A stretch of DNA of 49,268 bases, from NCBI GenBank assembly GCA_964606065.1, contig CAZSEX010000012.1, positions 1 through 49,268 of the forward strand, read 5' to 3'. The position numbers and the translations under genes are program-made. Below the pieces are notes generated by a model. The model made no database searches and was not told the DNA's origin. It saw only the letters and a program-made list of their open reading frames with translations. This document shows positions 20,001-28,346 of the stretch, one piece after another. Positions within the stretch are counted from its first letter, which is position 1. The number at the start of each line of letters is the position of its first letter. This stretch comes from JAFGHJ01 sp964606065 (GTDB lineage: Bacteria > Hydrothermota > UBA3072).

Positions 20001-20406
20001 AAACGGTTCCTTCGAGGTATTAATCTTTCCTCAATTATTCGAAAAATTCGGCAGCAAATTAGATTCCCTTGGATCTATAGCAATAAAAGGTAGAATAAAA
20101 GAAGATTCAATGGGAAATCAAGTTCAAATCAGCGCGGAAACAATAATACCCCTAAACGAAATAGAAAAACATCTAAAAGGCGCTTACCTCATACTCGATC
20201 TCGCGGCTTTAAGCGAAGAAGACATAACCGGCGCAAAAAAAGTTTTACTCAAACACTCGGGAAAAATACCCCTTACGATACTTTGCAGAAATGAGTACGA
20301 AGAATTAAGATTAAAACCCAGAGATATAAAAATAAGACCGGACGAACAAATGATACAACAAATTAACAATATGATAGGCGAAGGAAGTATCCGTTTTACT
20401 ATATAA
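17041..20406 (+). CDS. dnaE: DNA polymerase III alpha subunit
   Basis: The replicative polymerase catalytic subunit, 1121 residues, a normal DnaE1 length. The N-terminal PHP domain keeps the HLHVHTHYS metal-binding run and TDHGN, so a PHP activity is possible. The polymerase core has PGRGSATSS and the catalytic aspartates in DVDIDF (Asp394 and Asp396). The segment TYGIMLYQEQVM and the helix-hairpin-helix region follow. An OB-fold domain lies at about 960-1060 (VITGGTIIEVEKKTSKK...WAKLKVEDE), and the tail resembles the tau-binding region. The final residues of the OB/tail region are ordinary for the family. It sits between corC-like and a small barrel-like gene. Confidence 0.96.
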   Translation: MSFTHLHVHTHYSILDGGIKIPDLINQVKKLGMDAIALTDHGNLFGAFEFYKEAVKNQVKPIIGMEGYFSTEGRKKKSENYHITLWAKNSKGYRNLMKISSLAYIEGFYRKPRLDREILLKYKEGIIVGSACRNGIIPAFVANDELEKAEELTNFLKKEFKDDFYIELMRVGIEKEVEVNERLIDLSKKFDVPIIATNDVHYLKKEDSRKHEILLLLQIKKTISEENGLRLPTDNFYLRSPEEMEELFKDIPEALENTGYFKEKCIPIPFETDKNLLPSIDIPKGFEGLETYLEHLARDGLEKRIKRVTPGEEERLQYELSVINELGLAGYFLIIKDIVDFAREKGIPVGPGRGSATSSLVLYSLGITNINPLKHGLIFERFLNPQRVSMADVDIDFSDVRRDEVVQHIKRKYGERNVAQIVTFSILKARSVVRDVGRVLEIPYSDCDEIAKEIEREQSIEEAIKSSTELKEKIESRADIKELIGLAKSLEGLIRQTSTHAAGLVIAPGDITDFVPLFVSTTGNEKVITTQFPMETLEKLGLLKVDILGLRTLTVIQETLKNIKQKLDIYNLDKEDKKTYELIRRGDTTGVFQLESEGMKKMLRKIEPTDFSDLVASVALYRPGPLQNIDQDEFALRKKGKMDPKYPHPKLKPVLEETYGIMLYQEQVMKIANILAGFSLGEADILRKAMGKKKMDVMQSMGEKFIEGCVKNNILKNQAEDIFERMSAFAKYGFNKAHSVSYAEIAYQTAYLKAHYPTEFYAASLTSNIGAEVEDIRKFIKDARKHGIEIKPPNINISDYEFIPEKNGIRYGLGGLKNVGRNAVLEIIKEREKKNFKDFFEFVERAGGRLVNKKVMESLIKAGAFDSIEPNRHSLLSSLQNAIDYAKAKEKRKMETLFGEKKEELIPTAPFDEEEKLRYEQEAYGFFFSGHPLSKYERLSEALFTSSSKLKDLPRNKLVITGGTIIEVEKKTSKKNRRWAKLKVEDENGSFEVLIFPQLFEKFGSKLDSLGSIAIKGRIKEDSMGNQVQISAETIIPLNEIEKHLKGAYLILDLAALSEEDITGAKKVLLKHSGKIPLTILCRNEYEELRLKPRDIKIRPDEQMIQQINNMIGEGSIRFTI

Positions 20407-20417
20407 AAGGAGGTCAA

Positions 20418-21047
20418 ATGACTCTTTTACTTTTATCTATGTTTACAACTTATTATGAACCAATAATAGGAATCGATAACCCATTACCTGTTCTTCTGTA
20501 TCATGGTGAAGTCTTCATTCATATAAAAGAGGAACCTATCGATAAACTGAGAGCCAAATTCGGCATCGGAGTATGGAACGGCATAATTTTAAGTTTAAGC
20601 TTTGGCGGAACCCATATTGTCGGGTACGAAGATATCGATTGGGAAGACGAATTGGGTGCAGATGTCCGGGTAAGACTATTCGGCAACGGAATAATAGAAA
20701 GTGTAGCAGGATACAGCAATGAACCGATTGAAGATTACGCCGAAAAGGATTTCTTTGCCATCTTAGGAATCCGGTTATTGCCCGGACTAATACTCTCGGG
20801 AGGAGCAAATTACAACCACAATAAAGACAAGGGCGCGGATCTTTTCGGTAATGCGGCATTGACTTTAAGTGAAGCACATACATTTCACTTCGAATACATA
20901 ATGGGAGCTAACGACGAGGAAAAAAATCGATTCAATATCGGGTACAAATTACAGTCCGGTAGCCTTGGTATTCAGTTCGACCTCAAAAACATCTTTTCAG
21001 AAGAAATCGGCAGACAACTACAAATATCCTACAGAGAAAGTTTTTGA
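20418..21047 (+). CDS. Small beta-barrel-like envelope protein, unknown
   Basis: A 209-residue protein I do not recognise. After a short hydrophobic N-terminus it shows alternating polar and hydrophobic strands with glycine and aromatic residues (FGIGVWNGIILSLSFGG, LSGGANYNHN, NRFNIGYKLQSGSLGIQFDL), ending in a terminal Phe (SYRESF). This is the look of a small outer-membrane barrel. The N-terminus is short for a cleaved signal, so localisation is uncertain. Translation starts at ATG 20418 after AAAGGAGG. Its TGA overlaps the purA ATG (TGATG). Being placed among dnaE, purA and secA gives no functional hint. Confidence 0.7.
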   Translation: MTLLLLSMFTTYYEPIIGIDNPLPVLLYHGEVFIHIKEEPIDKLRAKFGIGVWNGIILSLSFGGTHIVGYEDIDWEDELGADVRVRLFGNGIIESVAGYSNEPIEDYAEKDFFAILGIRLLPGLILSGGANYNHNKDKGADLFGNAALTLSEAHTFHFEYIMGANDEEKNRFNIGYKLQSGSLGIQFDLKNIFSEEIGRQLQISYRESF

Positions 21048-22261
21048 TGGAAAGAAAAACGATAGAAGGAAATGCCGCTCTGTTAGGGCTTCAATGGGGT
21101 GACGAAGGAAAAGGAAAACTTATAGACAATCTCGCGAAATCCTTCGACGTCGTTTATCGATATCAGGGAGGCGCTAATGCCGGACACACAGTTATACACG
21201 AAGAGGAAAAATTAACTCTGCATCTTTTGCCGTCGGGTATTTTTCATCAGGATAAAATATCTATAATCGGAAACGGAGTTGTAATCGATTTAGCCCAGCT
21301 GATAAAAGAAATCGAAGAATTAAAACAAAAGGGAATAGATATAAACAATAACCTGAAAATCAGCAAAAGAAGCCACTTAATACTTCCCGATTACTTTGAA
21401 GAAGAGAAAGAAATAAAAGAGAAAATCGGCACAACAGGAAGAGCAATCGGACCTGCCTACTCTAACAAAGTATTGAGAAAAGGAATACGGATGGGAGATA
21501 TCTTTTCTTCGGACTATTTATCTAAATTCAATCTGCCTTCCGAATACCTGAAAACTATAGAATATTTTAAAACCGAATACGGATATATGGTAACCGATAC
21601 TGTGAATTTTACTCGAATGCTTATAAAAGAAAAAAAACGTATAATATTCGAGGGCGCTCAAGGAGTACTTTTAGATATCGATTTCGGGACATATCCCTAC
21701 GTTACCTCTTCAAATCCCACACCAGGCGGAATACTGACGGGAAGCGGCATACCTCCCAATTCGATTTCCGATATTTTCGGAGTTACAAAAGCATACACCA
21801 CAAGAGTCGGCAAGGGACCCTTCCCCAGTAGAATGGAAAAAGAAATAGAAGAATTCATTCGAAATAAAGGCAATGAATTTGGAGCAACTACGGGAAGACC
21901 AAGGAACTGCGGCTGGCTGGATATGGTAGCATTAAAATTCGCCTGCTGGGTAGCCGGAGTCACAGAATTAATCGTTACCAAGATCGACGTACTGGACAAT
22001 TTATCTGAAGTTAAAATAGCAACCGCCTATGAAATCGACGGAGAAGAAACACAGTGTTTTCCTCCCGAAGTATGGAAATTAGAAAAAGCCAAACCGATTT
22101 ACAGAAACTTTCCCGGCTGGGAAAATACTAAATCGTGTAAAAATTACTCCGATTTACCACAAGAAACCAAGAACTTTATAAAGTTTATCGAAGATTCGAC
22201 AGAAGTGAAAGTCGGTTATATCTCTACAGGGGTAAAGAGAGGTGATTTAATTCGTGCTTAA
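21047..22261 (+). CDS. purA: Adenylosuccinate synthetase
   Basis: Catalyses GTP-dependent condensation of IMP and aspartate to adenylosuccinate, the first committed step to AMP. The GTP-binding and catalytic motif QWGDEGKGKLID is at about residues 17-28, followed by GGANAGHTV with the catalytic histidine. Also present are GTTGRAIGPAYSNK, FEGAQGVLLDIDFGTYPYVTSSNP and the C-terminal ISTGVKRGDLI. At 404 residues it is slightly shorter than the usual 420-430. ATG 21047 is preferred over TTG 21044 because it overlaps the upstream stop. The partner enzyme purB is 4 kb downstream in the next transcription unit. Confidence 0.96.
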   Translation: MERKTIEGNAALLGLQWGDEGKGKLIDNLAKSFDVVYRYQGGANAGHTVIHEEEKLTLHLLPSGIFHQDKISIIGNGVVIDLAQLIKEIEELKQKGIDINNNLKISKRSHLILPDYFEEEKEIKEKIGTTGRAIGPAYSNKVLRKGIRMGDIFSSDYLSKFNLPSEYLKTIEYFKTEYGYMVTDTVNFTRMLIKEKKRIIFEGAQGVLLDIDFGTYPYVTSSNPTPGGILTGSGIPPNSISDIFGVTKAYTTRVGKGPFPSRMEKEIEEFIRNKGNEFGATTGRPRNCGWLDMVALKFACWVAGVTELIVTKIDVLDNLSEVKIATAYEIDGEETQCFPPEVWKLEKAKPIYRNFPGWENTKSCKNYSDLPQETKNFIKFIEDSTEVKVGYISTGVKRGDLIRA

Positions 22262-25200
22262 TCTCCTAAAAAAGATTATACCTTCTCACAATGAAAGAGT
22301 TTTAAAAAGGCTTTATCCTATCGTCGATGAAATAAACAGAAAATTCAAAGAATATAAAGCGTTAGAAGAAAAAGACCTTCCGAAAATTACCGAAGAATTT
22401 AAAACAAGATTAAAAGAAGGAGAAACTGTCGATGATTTAATGGTTGAAAGTTTCGCACTGGTAAAAAGAACATGTGAACTCCTGTTGGGGAGAAAATGGA
22501 CGGTAACCGACCTAGAATGGGAATGGCAAATGGTACCTTATGATGTACAAATAGTGGGAGCTATCGTTTTACACCAGGGAGATATCGCGGAAATGAAAAC
22601 AGGAGAAGGAAAAACACTTGTAGCCACAATGCCTCTCTATCTCAACGCACTCACAGGAAAAGGGGCCCATCTGGTAACCGTAAACGACTACCTTGCCAGA
22701 AGAGATAAAGAATGGATGGGACCAATATATGAAAGTCTTGGACTTTCCGTGGGTGTCATAATATCGGATATGAAACCGGAGGAACGAATAAAAGAATATA
22801 ATTGTGATATTACCTATGGAACAAACAACGAATTCGGATTCGATTATCTCCGGGACAACATGGCAGTCATTCCCGAACATAGAGTACAGAGAAAGCATAA
22901 CTACGCCATTGTAGACGAAGTGGACTCTGTTCTTATAGATGAAGCGAGAACTCCTCTCATCATATCGGGACCGGTTCAACACTCCGTTACCAGACAATAC
23001 GGAGAACTTAAACCCGCAGTGCAAAATTTGGTTCAAAAACAAACATTACTTGTAAACAGAACTATAGCGGAAACAAAAAGATTGTTGGATAAAAACAAAA
23101 GAGAAGAAGCGGGAGAAAAACTACTTATAGCCAAAAGAGGAAACCCGAAAAATAGACAACTATTAAAACTGCTCCAGAGCGGAGAAATAGAAGGTCTTCT
23201 ACAGGAAACAGAGTCACGTTTCATGAAGGATAAGAAATTACACGAAATAGATGAACAACTTTATTTCGCTATAGATGAAAAGGAAAATTCCACAAACATT
23301 TCAGAAATGGGGCAGGAAATTATTATAAAGAGAGAATCCGAAAACTTTTTCCAGCTTCCTGACCTTTCGATAGAATTAGAAGAAATCGAAAAAAATGACT
23401 CTCTCTCAGGCAGAGAAAAAGCGGTACAAAAAGAGGCCATTGAAAGAGATTACGCGGAAAAATCAGAAAGAATACACGCGGCGAATCAGCTTATAAAAGC
23501 CTATACTCTTTTTGAAAAAGACGTCGAATATATAGTTAAACAGGGCAGGGTCGTTATAGTCGACGAATTTACCGGAAGACTGATGCCAGGAAGAAGATAT
23601 TCGGATGGTTTACACCAGGCATTGGAAGCAAAAGAAAATGTGGAAGTCGAAAGAGAGACTCAGACTTTCGCTACCATAACCCTTCAAAATTATTTCAAAA
23701 TGTACGATAAACTGGCCGGAATGACAGGAACAGCCGCTACAGAAGCCGAAGAATTTATGCAAATATACAATCTGGATGTTGCCCAGATACCTACAAACAA
23801 ACCGGTGAGAAGAATAGACTACGACGATCTTATATACAGAACAAAGAGAGAAAAATACAACGCTATAGTCAAAAGAATCAAAGAATTACACAATAAAGGC
23901 TTACCTATCCTTGTGGGAACGGTCTCAGTGGATGTATCTGAATTGATATCAAGAATGCTGCAGCGAGAAGGTATTCCTCACCAGGTTTTAAACGCAAAAT
24001 ATCACGAAAAAGAATCGAAAATCATTTCTCACGCAGGAGAAAAGGGCCAGGCAACAATAGCGACAAATATGGCTGGTAGGGGAACGGACATAAAACCGGA
24101 TAGAGAAATAATAAAATGCGAAGAATGCTGTATAATAATGGATGAAAACCAGAAACCCTGTGAAAATGTAGAAGTTCAAGAATGTAGAAAAGATGTGCCC
24201 TGCGGACTCCATGTCATCGGAACAGAAAGACACGAAGCAAGAAGAATCGATAATCAACTCAGAGGTCGATCGGGGCGACAGGGAGATCCTGGCGCTTCCC
24301 GCTTTTACATATCACTCGAAGACGATCTGATGCGAGTATTTGCCACGGAAAGAATAGCGAGTGCTATGGATAGAATGGGCGTTGAAGACGGAGACTCTGT
24401 CAAACATCCATTAATATCGCGGGCGATAGAAAATGCTCAAAGACGGGTCGAACGAATGAATTTCGACATCAGAAAAAGATTGCTGGAATATGACGACGTA
24501 ATGAACAAACAACGTGAAGTTATTTATGAAATCAGAAACAGTATTTTGGACGGAGAAAATCTAAAAGACAGAGTGACGGATTGGACAGATGATACTCTCG
24601 ATGTTATTTTCGATTCCTACTTAGTCGGCAGATATCCAGAAGAATGGGGCATCGATGGTCTTCGTTCTGACTTGATTGAATTTTTTCTGATAGATTTTGA
24701 CGCTGAAAAGAGCAGAATGGAAGAAATCAACAAAAAAGAATTAGAAGAAAATATACGAAAAATCGTAAAGCAGAAATATGAAAAGAAAGAAGAAATAGTA
24801 GGAAAGGAAACCATGCGCCATTTTGAAAGAATGGTAATATTAAAAATAATAGACGACGAATGGCGGAATCATTTATACGAATTAGACGCCCTCAGGGAAG
24901 GTATCAATTTAAGAAGCTTCGCTCAAAAAGATCCGCTTGTTGAATATAAAAGAGAATCTTTCGACATGTTCGAAGAACTCCTCTACAACATAGGGAAAAA
25001 TTCTGTCAGATTGCTTTATCGATTTTCTCCCGAAGCGGTACAGGCACCAAAAGAGGTTGAAGGAGAAGAAGTAAAAGAATCGTTTAAAGGGATTAAAGAA
25101 GAGAAAAAACAATCAAGACAGAAAAATATCATAACACCAAAAGAAGAAATACCCACTATCGGAAACCCCTTATTGGACAAAAAATTCAGGGAGGAGGTCG

Positions 25201-25310
25201 CAAAAATGCAAAAAGAAGGAAAAAAAATAAAAGATATAGGCAGGAATGATAAATGTCCCTGTGGAAGCGGAAAAAAATTTAAAAAATGTCACGGGAAGTG
25301 GTTGAAATGA
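22254..25310 (+). CDS. secA: Protein translocase ATPase SecA with an extra cysteine cluster
   Basis: The ATP-driven motor of Sec export, 1018 residues. Walker A is MKTGEGKT (about 114-122) and the DEAD-like motif is VDEVDSVLIDEARTPL. The preprotein cross-linking region is enlarged (about 245-410), as in many FCB-group SecAs. The second helicase domain contains GRGTDIK and QLRGRSGRQGDPG. An insert between these two blocks has six cysteines (Cys622, 625, 626, 636, 644, 650). The C-terminus carries the SEC-C zinc motif CPCGSGKKFKKCHG. GTG start with GAGGTG upstream, overlapping purA by 8 bp. The usual single-motor role is certain. The role of the insert is not. Confidence 0.96.
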   Translation: MLNLLKKIIPSHNERVLKRLYPIVDEINRKFKEYKALEEKDLPKITEEFKTRLKEGETVDDLMVESFALVKRTCELLLGRKWTVTDLEWEWQMVPYDVQIVGAIVLHQGDIAEMKTGEGKTLVATMPLYLNALTGKGAHLVTVNDYLARRDKEWMGPIYESLGLSVGVIISDMKPEERIKEYNCDITYGTNNEFGFDYLRDNMAVIPEHRVQRKHNYAIVDEVDSVLIDEARTPLIISGPVQHSVTRQYGELKPAVQNLVQKQTLLVNRTIAETKRLLDKNKREEAGEKLLIAKRGNPKNRQLLKLLQSGEIEGLLQETESRFMKDKKLHEIDEQLYFAIDEKENSTNISEMGQEIIIKRESENFFQLPDLSIELEEIEKNDSLSGREKAVQKEAIERDYAEKSERIHAANQLIKAYTLFEKDVEYIVKQGRVVIVDEFTGRLMPGRRYSDGLHQALEAKENVEVERETQTFATITLQNYFKMYDKLAGMTGTAATEAEEFMQIYNLDVAQIPTNKPVRRIDYDDLIYRTKREKYNAIVKRIKELHNKGLPILVGTVSVDVSELISRMLQREGIPHQVLNAKYHEKESKIISHAGEKGQATIATNMAGRGTDIKPDREIIKCEECCIIMDENQKPCENVEVQECRKDVPCGLHVIGTERHEARRIDNQLRGRSGRQGDPGASRFYISLEDDLMRVFATERIASAMDRMGVEDGDSVKHPLISRAIENAQRRVERMNFDIRKRLLEYDDVMNKQREVIYEIRNSILDGENLKDRVTDWTDDTLDVIFDSYLVGRYPEEWGIDGLRSDLIEFFLIDFDAEKSRMEEINKKELEENIRKIVKQKYEKKEEIVGKETMRHFERMVILKIIDDEWRNHLYELDALREGINLRSFAQKDPLVEYKRESFDMFEELLYNIGKNSVRLLYRFSPEAVQAPKEVEGEEVKESFKGIKEEKKQSRQKNIITPKEEIPTIGNPLLDKKFREEVAKMQKEGKKIKDIGRNDKCPCGSGKKFKKCHGKWLK

Positions 25311-26020
25311 CAAAGAAACAAAAAATATGGAAAGAAGCGAAATCGTGGCTTATCGCCATAGGCATAATCCTTTTCCTCCGCGGTTTCGTAGTCCAAACAT
25401 TCAACGTACCGACAGGCTCGATGAAAGATACAATCCTTATAGGAGATTTTCTAATCGTAAACAGACTAAAATACGGAATCAAACTACCTTTCTCAGATAA
25501 ATACATAGTCAGATATAACAAACCGAAAAAAGGCGATATTATTGTATTCCGTTACCCCCTGGGTGGCGATGGAATATTTAACAATACTAATTTTGTAAAG
25601 AGATGCGTTGCCGTAGGCGGAGATACCATCTACATAGAACATAAAACCTTATTTGTAAACGGTGAAGACGTAAACGCGAATTACATCTCCCACAGAGACC
25701 CAAAAGAATATCCTCCTCTTAATATTGAAAAAGAGCTGTTTCAAAACTTATGGGAAGAGAGAAAACTAAAAAATTACCCTTATGTCAGGGACAACTTCGG
25801 ACCGGTAATTGTACCCGAAGACAATGTATTCGCCATGGGCGATAACAGAGATCAATCGGACGATTCGAGATTTTGGGGACCTGTATCGATTAACAATATA
25901 TCGGGAACCCCTCTTTTGATCTACTGGTCATGGAAGCCTCAAGTCTCTATAAGTTCGTTTTTCAGAAAGGTTAGATGGAAAAGAATCGGAAAAATTTTCA
26001 CCAGAGATGAATCGTATTGA
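25307..26020 (+). CDS. lepB: Signal peptidase I
   Basis: Cleaves signal peptides from exported proteins at the outer face of the inner membrane. One N-terminal membrane segment (about residues 14-32) precedes the catalytic serine in PTGSMKDT (Ser38) and the general-base lysine in FVKRCVAVGGD (Lys98). The family box GDNRDQSDDSRFWG lies near residue 180. It has 237 residues. I start it at ATG 25307, which overlaps the secA stop as ATGA; an in-frame ATG at 25286 would add seven residues. Placed directly after secA, it couples translocation to processing. It ends the seven-gene run. Confidence 0.95.
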   Translation: MTKKQKIWKEAKSWLIAIGIILFLRGFVVQTFNVPTGSMKDTILIGDFLIVNRLKYGIKLPFSDKYIVRYNKPKKGDIIVFRYPLGGDGIFNNTNFVKRCVAVGGDTIYIEHKTLFVNGEDVNANYISHRDPKEYPPLNIEKELFQNLWEERKLKNYPYVRDNFGPVIVPEDNVFAMGDNRDQSDDSRFWGPVSINNISGTPLLIYWSWKPQVSISSFFRKVRWKRIGKIFTRDESY

Positions 26021-26346
26021 AACTTTATTCTTAAATTCCACATATCGGACCTTATCGATTTTGAAAACGCGAAAGACTGCTGTATCAGCAAAATGCCGAT
26101 AGCTTATGGCGCGATCAAGATGGAAATTTAATCAAAAGTCGTACTGATAAAATAAGTTATAACCCGTTAATCAAAATTAAAAACTACAAACAAAAACCCA
26201 AAGTTACCACTATGACCGAAGACCGGGGAATTGAAATCCTTTGTGCTCTTTCTGTGATGATAATCTGAGGTTTCCGACCTTGACATTCACCAATAAACTT
26301 TTATAATCTAAAATTGATAAAATATGCAAATATCGGGAAGGTATGA
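26021..26346. other. Intergenic region with decayed sequence and repeat
   Basis: The frame after the lepB stop stays open for 36 further codons, to the TAA at about 26129, and reads like coding sequence (ENAKDCCISKMPIAYGAIK), but has no start or homologue that I recognise. A CACAGAG-family repeat (CCTTTGTGCTCTTTCTGTG) lies at about 26239-26257, just upstream of the purB promoter. I see nothing else in it. Confidence 0.4.
26280..26307 (+). promoter_or_regulatory. Consensus promoter of the purB-glycosyltransferase operon
   Basis: Perfect TTGACA (26280-26285), 16-nt spacer and perfect TATAAT (26302-26307). The expected start near 26314 gives a leader of about 33 nt that includes GGGAAGG before the purB start. 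Confidence 0.88.
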
Positions 26347-27636
26347 TTGATTTCGAGATATAAAATAGTAGAAATAGACAGAATCTGGTCTGACGAAAAT
26401 AAATTTAAAAAATGGCTCGAAGTGGAACTCGCGGTTCTTTCCGCTCGAGAAGAACTCGGACAGATTCCAACCGGTACCAGTAAATCATTGGAAGGAATCG
26501 AAGTTTCCGCCGAAAGAATAAAGGAAATAGAAAAGAAAACCAGACACGACGTGGTTGCCTTTATAACCGCTGTGGGTGAAAAAGGTACTGACGCCACTCG
26601 CTTCTTTCATCAGGGACTTACCTCATCGGATATCGGAGACACCGCTTTCTCTCTCCAGATAAAAGAATGCTCTTCCATAATAAAAAAAGATCTGGAAAAA
26701 GTTCTTGAATCACTCAAAGAAAAAGCCATCCAAAATAAAGGAATTCCGATAATGGGAAGAACTCACGGCATCCATGGAGAACCAACTTCCCTCGGGCTCA
26801 AGTTTCTTTCCTGGTATTCAGAGATGAAGAGAGCCAAAGAGCGATTCGAAAAAGCTTCAAATGAAACTGAATATGGAAAAATTTCAGGGGCGATGGGGAA
26901 CTTCGCTCATCTCGATCCCGAAGTGGAAGACCTCGCCCTGAAAAAATTAAATTTAAAACCGGAACCCATCTCTACTCAAATTGTTCCCCGGGACAGATAC
27001 GCCGAATATATATTTGCTATAGTTACTATAGGTTCGACGATTGAACATATAGCTCATGAAATACGACATCACCAGAGAACAGAAATAAGAGAATTGGAAG
27101 AACCCTTTAAACCCGGACAAAAAGGTTCATCCGCAATGCCACACAAAAGAAACCCCATACTCTGTGAAAGGCTCTCTGGAATGAGCCGCCTTCTCAGATC
27201 ATACCTGATAACGGCTATCGAAAATATAATACTCTGGAATGAACGAGATATCTCACATTCCTCTACTGAAAGAATTTACTTTCCCGACACCATAAGTCTT
27301 ACGGTGTATATGCTGCGTAAACTCGACTTTATTATAAAGGATATAAATATATATAAAAACAATATCGAAAAGAACATCTGGCTCACAAAAGGACTTGTAT
27401 TTTCCCAGAAAGTTTTGATACGATTACTCGATAAAGGATTAAAAAGAGAAGAAGCATATAATATCGTTCAGGAAAACGCAATGGAAGTCTGGCAGAAAGG
27501 TGGCAGTTTTAAAGAAAAAATAGAAAATGACGAAAGAGTTAAGAAATATCTGAATAAAAAAGAATTAAAAAACCTTTTCGATCCGAAAAGTTATTTAAAA
27601 AACGAGGATAAAATATTCAAAAGGGTTCTCTCATGA
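26347..27636 (+). CDS. purB: Adenylosuccinate lyase
   Basis: Cleaves adenylosuccinate and SAICAR in purine synthesis. The fumarase/aspartase superfamily signature GSSAMPHKRNPILCE, with the catalytic serine loop, is near residue 260. The histidines in RTHGIHGEPTS and TSSDIGDTA are also in place. At 429 residues it has the usual length. The start TTG 26347 follows GGGAAGG by 5 nt. An ATG at 26342 opens only a six-codon frame and is not this gene's start. It heads an operon whose other members make a sugar-glycerate solute, so the grouping with purB is positional rather than metabolic. Confidence 0.95.
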   Translation: MISRYKIVEIDRIWSDENKFKKWLEVELAVLSAREELGQIPTGTSKSLEGIEVSAERIKEIEKKTRHDVVAFITAVGEKGTDATRFFHQGLTSSDIGDTAFSLQIKECSSIIKKDLEKVLESLKEKAIQNKGIPIMGRTHGIHGEPTSLGLKFLSWYSEMKRAKERFEKASNETEYGKISGAMGNFAHLDPEVEDLALKKLNLKPEPISTQIVPRDRYAEYIFAIVTIGSTIEHIAHEIRHHQRTEIRELEEPFKPGQKGSSAMPHKRNPILCERLSGMSRLLRSYLITAIENIILWNERDISHSSTERIYFPDTISLTVYMLRKLDFIIKDINIYKNNIEKNIWLTKGLVFSQKVLIRLLDKGLKREEAYNIVQENAMEVWQKGGSFKEKIENDERVKKYLNKKELKNLFDPKSYLKNEDKIFKRVLS

Positions 27637-28346
27637 TAATCTTTACCGATCTGGATAATTGCCTTTTAGATTCTTCTTATTCGGCCATTTCGATCCGCGG
27701 TTTCACACACAGCTTAATAGAAAAAGGAATTATAATTTCTGTTATCTCGAGTAAAACATCTTCTGAAATCGATTTTTTCTTCAAGGAAATGGATTTTTCA
27801 GGCCCTTATGCCTCGGAAAACGGGGGAGTTGTAGTAATTAACGGAGAAAAAAAAGAATTGGCGACCAGATCCGAAATAATAAAGCACGATTTACGCCATA
27901 TGGCAGATGAAATGAATGTAGAAATCGAACTTTTTTCCGAAATGAAAAACGAGAAGATAAAAGAACTTACAGGATTACCGGATCATTTGATTCCTCTGGC
28001 AAAAAACAGGAGTTTTTCCGAACCTTTCCGTTTTGTTTCCTTTCCCGATGAGAATTTCCTCAAAAAATTAAAATCTTTCGGTTATACTGTATACTGGGGA
28101 GGAAATTTTTACCAGATTTACAGAGATTCATCTAAAGGTATAGCCGTTAAAATAATAAAGAAAAAAAAGAACGGATTTTCCATAGGTATAGGAAATTCGG
28201 AAAACGATTACCCCATGCTCGATGAATGCGATTATCCTATTTTATTAGGAAACAAAGGGAACAAAAAATACAGAAACTTTGAGGAGTTCGGGCCGTCCGT
28301 ATGGAAAAAAGCTGTAGAAAAAGCTCTGGAGGAAAGAAATGGCTGA
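27633..28346 (+). CDS. HAD phosphatase, mannosyl/glucosyl-3-phosphoglycerate phosphatase type
   Basis: A 237-residue HAD hydrolase of the MPGP kind. Motif I is FTDLDNCLLD with nucleophile Asp6 and acid Asp8, motif II is the SSKT region, and motif IV is GIGNSENDYPML with the metal-binding aspartate. The block NRSFSEPF matches the RxxSEPF feature typical of mannosyl-3-phosphoglycerate phosphatases. It probably removes phosphate from glucosyl- or mannosyl-(glucosyl)-3-phosphoglycerate made by the next genes. The ATG overlaps the purB stop (ATGA). The exact substrate cannot be read from the sequence. Confidence 0.85.
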   Translation: MIIFTDLDNCLLDSSYSAISIRGFTHSLIEKGIIISVISSKTSSEIDFFFKEMDFSGPYASENGGVVVINGEKKELATRSEIIKHDLRHMADEMNVEIELFSEMKNEKIKELTGLPDHLIPLAKNRSFSEPFRFVSFPDENFLKKLKSFGYTVYWGGNFYQIYRDSSKGIAVKIIKKKKNGFSIGIGNSENDYPMLDECDYPILLGNKGNKKYRNFEEFGPSVWKKAVEKALEERNG

